From Chloroflexota bacterium (GTDB taxonomy: Bacteria; Chloroflexota; Anaerolineae; Aggregatilineales; UBA2796): DNA of 64,000 nt. A model generated the notes under the pieces. That model did no database searches. It was not told the DNA's origin and saw only the letters and a program-made list of their open reading frames with translations. The translations under genes were made by a program, and so were the position numbers. The DNA is taken from the NCBI GenBank assembly GCA_021325095.1, contig JAJPHV010000102.1, forward strand, positions 41,950 through 105,949, in the 5' to 3' direction. This document shows, piece after piece, positions 57,928 to 64,000 of the stretch (position 1 is its first letter; every line of letters starts with the position of its first letter).

Positions 57928-59886
57928 ATGATCCACCCTAAGCTGCAACTTCACTTGCTCGCTCGGAGGACATACACAACGTTACGGTCAACAGTACGGC
58001 TGTTGAGTAGACGGGTCAAGATTGGCCCTGGCGAACTGTTCCCGCGCCGCTGGCGACGGATCGTTTGGGCCGTGCTCCTGTTGTTCACGCTGGCAATGGC
58101 CGGTACGGTCTACGGCGCACGCAGTCCGAATCGCTACGCCTGTCTACGTTTTGCCAACGACTTGCTGGTTGATCTGAACACGGGCACGCATATCACCGAT
58201 CCACGCCAGAACTTTACGTCCAGCGCCACTTACCGCCGCATCCCCTCACCGGATGGCGAGAAGGCCGCCTTTTTGAAACCTGCGGCGCGCTCTGCCAGGC
58301 TGTTTATCGAGGGCGCTGACGACTCCCCTGCGTGGGTGAGCGACAACGTGATATTCCTGGAACCGAATAGCTGGTCGCCGGACAGCCAGCGCCTGGCCTA
58401 CATGATCTACGAGAACGAGAACTCACGGGTGGTCATCACCGGGGTACAGCCGGGCAGCCCGCAGGCCATCATCCCGGTACTCAGTCCGACGTTTCTGGGC
58501 TGGTCGCCAGACAGCGCTTATGTTGCGCTGCTCGAAGGCAACCCGCTTCAGCGCCAGCTTGCCTTCTGGTCGGCTCCCGCGCTGCGGCACACGTCGATCT
58601 CCCCCAACGTCACCTTCGTGAGCGGTATGGCCTGGTCGTCTACCGGACATCAACTGGCACTGGTCTGGCAGGACACGGCGCAGAATCGCTGGTTCAGCTT
58701 TGTGTCGCCCGATAGCGCCGAGCCGACCAAGATCGCGCTGCCCAAAGATTCGTTCGATCACCGGCTGGCATGGTCGCCGGACAACCGTTTCGTGGCGGTC
58801 TGGTATCACGACGAGTGGCCCCGCTGGCGTATCGACATTTTGGGTGTGCAGGGCGAATCGTATCTGAAAGTGACCGAAACTGCCCAGGTTGGCGGCACGC
58901 TCTCGCAACCACTGATCGTCTGGTCGGCAGACAGCGGTGCAGTGACCTTCGTGGAGGCACAGGGCAATGAACGCGATCTGGTGGTATACCGGCTCGGCCA
59001 GCCCAGGCCCGAAACGCTTGTGGGCGGGCTGGAAAAAGCGCCCGTCTTTGCACCAGACAAGCGGCGCATGGCCGTTTACGAGCGCGTTTCGGCCAAAGCC
59101 AGCATCACGCTGATGGACGTGGATGGAGGGCAGCGTGTCCCGCTAGTTCAGGACGCGGCCGAGGCGGGCGATCCGCTCTGGTCACCGGATGGCAGGACAG
59201 TTGCGGCAGTCTGGGCCACCGGGCAGCGCGACCGGCGCGTGGCGCGCCTGTCGTGGGCACATCCCGACGGCTCCGACTTACACGTCGTCGATGATGGCTT
59301 CCAGGACGTGCGCGATTTGCGCTGGCTCATCGATGGCAAGACGCTAGCCTACGTTGCCCGCCGCAGCGATGGTTTCAGCGTCGAAACTGTCGATCTCAAT
59401 GCGGGCACGATTACGCATTTGATGAGTGGGTTGGCGCAGGTGACGCAGTTGGCCCAGGACGCCCGAACGGGGCAGATCACGTTCTGGTGGCGGCAACCGG
59501 ATGGCAGCGTCGGCTACGACGCCTACCGGCCTGACGGCCAGCGCCTCTACCGCTTGCGCAGCAGCGGCCAGATCGACGACGAGCGCCGCCTGTACTGGTC
59601 GCCCGATGGCCGCACTGCGGCGGTCAGGCTCGGCACACGTGGCAGCGAGACGCTCCAACTGGTTTCCAGGGACGGCCAGGCGCGCACTGTCCGCTTCGGC
59701 CTGGTCGGGTTGGGTGATCCGCTCTGGTCGCCGGATAGTTGGGCGCTGGCTTTCACCCAGGTGGATAAGGCGGTCTACAACGGCAACATGACTCTGGAAG
59801 TCGTCACCTCGGAAGGGGAAGACGTGCGGCGCTTTGGCGAGTATCGGGGCGTATACGCCAACCTGTCGTGGACGCGCTGTGACTGA
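57928..59886 (+). CDS. membrane-anchored WD40/PD40-like beta-propeller protein
   Basis: A 652-residue protein: a cytoplasmic Arg-rich start, a TM helix (IVWAVLLLFTLAMAGTVYGA, about 50-66) and an extracytoplasmic region of about ten PD40/WD-like repeats, each with an Sxx-D core such as WSPDSQRLAYM, WSPDSAYVALL, WSSTGHQLALVW, WSPDNRFVAVW, FAPDKRRMAVYE, WSPDGRTVAAVW and WSPDSWALAFTQ. Such propellers commonly bind other proteins or act in TolB-like complexes; no partner can be named. It is 80 bases after the nuclease gene and its GC content is back to the local average. Confidence 0.85.
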   Translation: MIHPKLQLHLLARRTYTTLRSTVRLLSRRVKIGPGELFPRRWRRIVWAVLLLFTLAMAGTVYGARSPNRYACLRFANDLLVDLNTGTHITDPRQNFTSSATYRRIPSPDGEKAAFLKPAARSARLFIEGADDSPAWVSDNVIFLEPNSWSPDSQRLAYMIYENENSRVVITGVQPGSPQAIIPVLSPTFLGWSPDSAYVALLEGNPLQRQLAFWSAPALRHTSISPNVTFVSGMAWSSTGHQLALVWQDTAQNRWFSFVSPDSAEPTKIALPKDSFDHRLAWSPDNRFVAVWYHDEWPRWRIDILGVQGESYLKVTETAQVGGTLSQPLIVWSADSGAVTFVEAQGNERDLVVYRLGQPRPETLVGGLEKAPVFAPDKRRMAVYERVSAKASITLMDVDGGQRVPLVQDAAEAGDPLWSPDGRTVAAVWATGQRDRRVARLSWAHPDGSDLHVVDDGFQDVRDLRWLIDGKTLAYVARRSDGFSVETVDLNAGTITHLMSGLAQVTQLAQDARTGQITFWWRQPDGSVGYDAYRPDGQRLYRLRSSGQIDDERRLYWSPDGRTAAVRLGTRGSETLQLVSRDGQARTVRFGLVGLGDPLWSPDSWALAFTQVDKAVYNGNMTLEVVTSEGEDVRRFGEYRGVYANLSWTRCD

Positions 59887-59892
59887 CTCCTG

Positions 59893-60330
59893 CTAGTCCT
59901 GATTGGGAAATCTGCTCATTTCAGGCGGATATAAGCCAGCGAGCATTAACTCTGTGCGATCTGCGATGCGTTCAGGATCGTTCAGATGCAGAACGAAACA
60001 GGTTACTCTGCCCTGTGGAGTCAACGGTTGAATAGTTGGCCCATTCAGTTTGAAGTGTTCCGGCCACTTATCGGCACGAAGGTTGAAGAGTCTGACGATC
60101 TGTTTTGTTTCCGGGTCGAGGGAGGCAAAATCGCTCCCTTTGTGGCGGTTGCAATCGAAGCAGGCCAGGCACAAGTTATTCTCTCTTGTTTCTCCGCGGT
60201 GCTTTTCGGGAATGATATGATCGAGTTCGTGTGGCAAATGGCTGTACTGGTCATCGATGAGGCAATACTCACAACATCCCCTGGCGCGCTCATAGAGCTG
60301 TTTTCGCAGAGGATCAGGAATATGACTCAT
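59893..60330 (-). CDS. HNH endonuclease-like protein (cassette B)
   Basis: A 145-residue homologue of the protein at 41389. It has the zinc pairs CEYC (about 20-23) and CFDC with the HNH core LDHIIPEKHRGETRENNLCL and CFDCNRHKGSDFA, then the shared C-terminal motif DPETKQIVRLFNLRADKWPE and LTPQGRVTCFVLHLN. Its start overlaps the stop of the small partner by one base (TGATG), so the pair is translationally coupled. It ends six bases from the convergent propeller gene. Role unknown; these families often sit in variable genome regions. Confidence 0.85.
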   Translation of the reverse strand: MSHIPDPLRKQLYERARGCCEYCLIDDQYSHLPHELDHIIPEKHRGETRENNLCLACFDCNRHKGSDFASLDPETKQIVRLFNLRADKWPEHFKLNGPTIQPLTPQGRVTCFVLHLNDPERIADRTELMLAGLYPPEMSRFPNQD

Positions 60331-60593
60331 CAGTCGGTAGCCTGTGGCCTGTTGAGTGCCTTATAGGCGTGCGCTTTGAGCCGGATCATGAAATGGTTGA
60401 TCTGGCTCATCTGCTCCAGTTCGGTTTGTTCTTCAGCGGTCAGTTTGCCATTACGGTTCTTGTCGAGAAGAAAACGCATCCGGTCCTGCACGGCTTTGGA
60501 TGCACGGAAATCGATGATTTGCTGGGGCGTGGGGGAGGTGACCAAGAATTCAAAGACCTCATCCGACGCATCAATCACTTGCTCAGGATTCAT
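60330..60593 (-). CDS. small partner protein of HNH cassette B
   Basis: An 87-residue protein, mostly helical, with VFEFLVTSPTPQQIIDFRAS, MRFLLDKNRNGKLTAEEQTE and MSQINHFMIRLKAHAYKALN. The central motif LLDKNRNGKLTAEEQTELEQ matches the partner of cassette A in position and pattern. Calcium-binding EF-hand resemblance was considered, but the loop lacks the required acidic spacing. ATG at 60593 is preferred to an in-frame TTG six bases earlier; AAGG lies ten bases before it. A strong extended -10 lies upstream. Confidence 0.65.
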   Translation of the reverse strand: MNPEQVIDASDEVFEFLVTSPTPQQIIDFRASKAVQDRMRFLLDKNRNGKLTAEEQTELEQMSQINHFMIRLKAHAYKALNRPQATD

Positions 60594-60624
60594 TGCCAAT
60601 CACCCTTATCACATTGCTCATCCT

Positions 60625-60633
60625 ATTATACCA
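60625..60633 (-). promoter_or_regulatory. extended -10 promoter of cassette B
   Basis: On the minus strand TGGTATAAT, a perfect -10 with the TGn extension, lies about 32 bases before the partner gene start. Extended -10 promoters often work without a good -35 box, which is the case here. Confidence 0.65.
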
Positions 60634-60688
60634 ATGCTTACCAGCGCCATCGTCACTCGATCAGATTGCTCCATTCCGCACAATCTCA

Positions 60689-60717
60689 TTGACACACCTC
60701 GTGAAACATTGTACAAT
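60689..60717 (+). promoter_or_regulatory. strong sigma-70 promoter of the ABC pair
   Basis: A perfect TTGACA (60689-60694), a 17-base spacer and TACAAT (60712-60717; 5 of 6) lie 59 bases before the ATPase start. This is the best promoter in the window. Confidence 0.8.
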
Positions 60718-60775
60718 GCCCGCTGTGTCCAGAGTTTGTCGAAGTGTATAGCCAGGCTGGTGATGTGAGGTTGAT

Positions 60776-61518
<743 letters not shown>

Positions 61519-61522
<4 letters not shown>

Positions 61523-64000
61523 TTACGCTGACCGATACGCTGTGGCGGGTCGTGCTGCGTTCGATCCGCCGCCGCCCGTTTCAGAGCGCGCTGTTTATCG
61601 CGGGGGTAGCACTCGGCGTCGCCATGATCGTGGCGATTGACCTTGCCAATAGTAGTGCCCTGCGCGCCTTCGGCCTGTTTACGGAGAGCATCGCCGGGCG
61701 CACCACACACCAGATCATCGGCGGGCCGAGCGGCCTGCCCGAAGACCTGTACCGCCGGATTCGGGTTGATCTGGACATCCGTCTGTCCGCGCCCGTCGTC
61801 AGCGCCTACGTGCAGGCCCTCGAACTGAATGAGCAGCCGCTGCGCGTCTTCGGCGTCGATCCGTTTGCGGAAACGCCCTTTCGGGGCTACTTGCAGCTTG
61901 GCAGTTCGAGCGCCAGCCTGAACGATCTGAGCAGTTTGCTGACGGAGCCGAACCGGGTCCTGATGGCCGAGGGACTGGCGAAGCTGTACGACCTGAAGCC
62001 GGGCGACACGATCACGCTGCGCTACGGCCCAACCCGCCACACGGTGGTCATTGCGGGCGTGCTGCGCCCGACAGACGAGGCGACAGATCAAGGGCTACAG
62101 GACCTGTTGATCACCGACATCAGCACCGCCCAGGAACTGCTCGGCATGGTCGGCAGATTGACCAACATCGACCTGATCGTGCCGGAAGGCGCGGCAGGCG
62201 ACGCAGAACTGGCCCGGATAGAGGCCATTTTGCCGCCAGGCGCGACCATCGAAGCCGCTGCCAGCCGCAGCAGCGCCATCGCGCAGATGACGGGCGCGTT
62301 CGATTTGAGCCTGACGGCGCTCAGTCTGCTGGCGCTGGTCGTGGGCATGTTCCTGATCTACAACACAGTGACGTTCTCCGTCGTGCAGCGGCGGCCCATC
62401 CTGGGCATTTTGCGCTCGCTGGGCGTCACGCGCCAGCAGGTCTTCGCCATGATCCTCTGGGAAGCTGCGCTGTTGAGCGTCATCGGTGCACTGATCGGGC
62501 TGGTTCTGGGCGTAATCATGGGCCGCGCCGCCGTCGTGCTCGTTACACGAACGGTCACCAGCCTGTACTTCACCGTGACAGTGCGCAGCGTCGCCGTCCC
62601 GGTCTCCGCGCTCGTCAAAGGAGGCGTGATCGGCGTCGGCGCGGCGCTGCTGGCGGCGCTGCTGCCTGCCTACGAGGCCACGACGACCCCACCCACCGGT
62701 ACGCTGCGCCGCAGCACCATCGAAGGCAAGATTCGCCGCCTGATCCCGGCGCTGACCGTCGGCGGGGGCGTGCTGCTGGCGCTCTCGTTCGCGGCGCTGT
62801 CGCTCACCAATCTGGTTATCGGCTTCGCCGGGCTGTTCGGGATCGTGGTCGGCTTTTCGCTGTTCACGCCGCTCGTCGCGCTGGCGCTGATGACGCTCCT
62901 TCGCCCGCTGACGGGTGCATTGTTTGGCGTGCTGGGCCGCAGCGCTCCGCGCAGCATTATTCGTTCCCTGAGCCGTACTTCGGTGGCTGTCGCTGCGCTG
63001 ATGGTTGCCGTGTCGGTCATCGTCGGTGTGAGCGCAATGGTCGGCAGCTTCCGCAACAACGTCCAGGATTGGCTGGCAAACACCATCCAGGCCGACATTT
63101 TGATCGGCCCGCCGTCCATCTCCGCCAACCGTCAGGAAGTGCCGGTTGATCCCTCGGTGGCCGAGGAAGTGCGCAAAACGCCCGGCATTGTCGAGGTGGA
63201 CACCGCTCGCAACGTGGAAGTGATGCGCCCCGGCGATGCGCTGCCTGTGTACCTGGCGGTGATCAGCGGTGACGTTTCGCACGGCCACCGGCCTTTCAAG
63301 TGGGCCATTGGCGACTTCAACACCGTCTGGCAGGCCATGGCCGACGGCGCGGTGATCGTCAGCGAGGCGTTTGCGCGCCATCGCGGCATCGCCATCGGGC
63401 CGGGGCAAACGCTGACACTGCGCACGGATCGCGGCGACAGGACGTTCCCGGTGGCCGGGGCAATCATCGACTATGGCAGCGACCAGGGCACGGTGCTCAT
63501 GCGCGATACGGTCTATCACGCCTTGTACGATGACCGCATGATCTCGACGGTTGCGGCCTTTGTCCAGCCGGGGGCCGACCTGAACGCCATCATCAGCGAC
63601 CTGCGCCAGAAGTTCGCCGGGCGGCAGGAACTCCAGATTCGCTCTAACCGCGAGCTGCGATCCGGCGTACTGGTCGTGTTCGATCAGACCTTTGCCATCA
63701 CCACCGCGCTGAATTTGCTGGCGACGGTAGTGGCCTTCATCGGCATCCTGTCGGCATTGATGGCCTTGCAGCTTGAGCGTACCCGCGAACTGGGCACCAT
63801 GCGCGCCAATGGTCTGACACAGGGGCAGCTTTTCCGCCTGACGCTGCTCGAAACGGGCCTGATGGGTTTCACGGCGGGGCTGATGTCGCTGCCCGTCGGC
63901 ACGGTGCTGGCCTGGGTGCTGGTCTACATCATCAACGTGCGCTCCTTTGGCTGGTCGCTGCAACTGCAACTCCGGCCAGAGTTCTACACGCAGGCGTTCG
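61519..64000 (+). CDS. FtsX/MacB-like ABC permease (partial, C-terminus beyond window)
   Basis: The frame runs from the ATG at 61519 to the window end (about 827 codons) without a stop. It has the duplicated FtsX layout: a short cytoplasmic start, a first TM ([20 protein letters not shown]), a large periplasmic region with [14 protein letters not shown] and [20 protein letters not shown], then TM helices around [20 protein letters not shown], and a second copy of the same plan starting near residue 480 ([20 protein letters not shown]). Four TM helices per copy and [19 protein letters not shown] support the FtsX family. It overlaps the ATPase stop by four bases. Confidence 0.9.

Noticed and set aside
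60330..60593. EF-hand reading of the small partner protein
   Set aside because: DKNRNGKLTAEE resembles a calcium loop, but only one such loop is present and the partner of cassette A lacks the acidic ligands, so calcium binding is not supported.
62095..63969. 624-codon minus-strand frame
   Set aside because: Antisense to the FtsX-like permease; composition is rich in Gln, Arg and His, as expected of shadows.

Overview
The window looks like chromosomal DNA of a free-living Chloroflexota bacterium, most likely Anaerolineae or a sister class. This is an inference from gene content: a cyclase-STAND-TPR protein, an FHA-linked Ser/Thr kinase, dipeptide-type and phosphonate-type ABC operons, paired MoeA genes with one carrying a binding-protein domain, Gld-like ABC genes, and many lone response regulators. 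Most genes are GC-rich. A PstI-like restriction-modification pair near 55.4-57.9 kb is visibly AT-richer and is probably acquired. No rRNA, transposase, integrase or CRISPR array is visible.

Layout. 0-3 kb: a GntR regulator (cut by the window edge), an M24 peptidase, a selenocysteine tRNA and a TIR-domain protein. 3-7 kb: a dipeptide-type ABC transporter whose binding protein appears circularly permuted; its ATPases are not adjacent. 7-10 kb: a membrane histidine kinase and two lone response regulators. 10-19 kb, mostly minus strand: a TIM-barrel epimerase, a GT-C-like membrane protein, a YgjP-like peptidase, an FMN-binding protein, DinB, a rhodanese coupled to a macrodomain, a GHL6-type glycosidase and an FAH-family hydrolase. 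19-26 kb is signalling: the cyclase/STAND protein, a membrane-tethered pseudo-receiver, an FHA kinase and a receiver with a decayed GGDEF domain. 26-34 kb: nagA, a threonine dehydratase, PPK2, a phnDCE-type transporter with an unusual fused permease, and a GT39 glycosyltransferase. 34-40 kb: a LiaF-like protein, the sigma-70 factor and a four-gene Gld-like ABC operon. 40-44 kb: two moeA genes separated by an HNH cassette. 44-50 kb: nucleoside hydrolase, DUF1349, thioesterase, an unknown gene and two GNAT acetyltransferases. 50-55 kb: a membrane Fe-S oxidoreductase and a UvrD/PcrA helicase. 55-60.6 kb: the R-M pair, a WD40-like propeller protein and a second HNH cassette. 60.7-64 kb: a LolD/MacB-like ABC pair cut by the window end.

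Links between genes. tRNA-Sec plus two MoeA proteins suggests selenocysteine- and molybdenum-dependent oxidoreductases elsewhere in the genome. A palindromic repeat family lies between genes at 30.2, 32.6, 33.9, 48.5 and 52.2 kb; three copies are inverted doublets, which resembles REPIN elements. Two homologous cassettes, each a small partner gene followed by an HNH protein, occur 18 kb apart and are the best candidate for an undescribed system. The circularly permuted binding protein is the best protein-level oddity.
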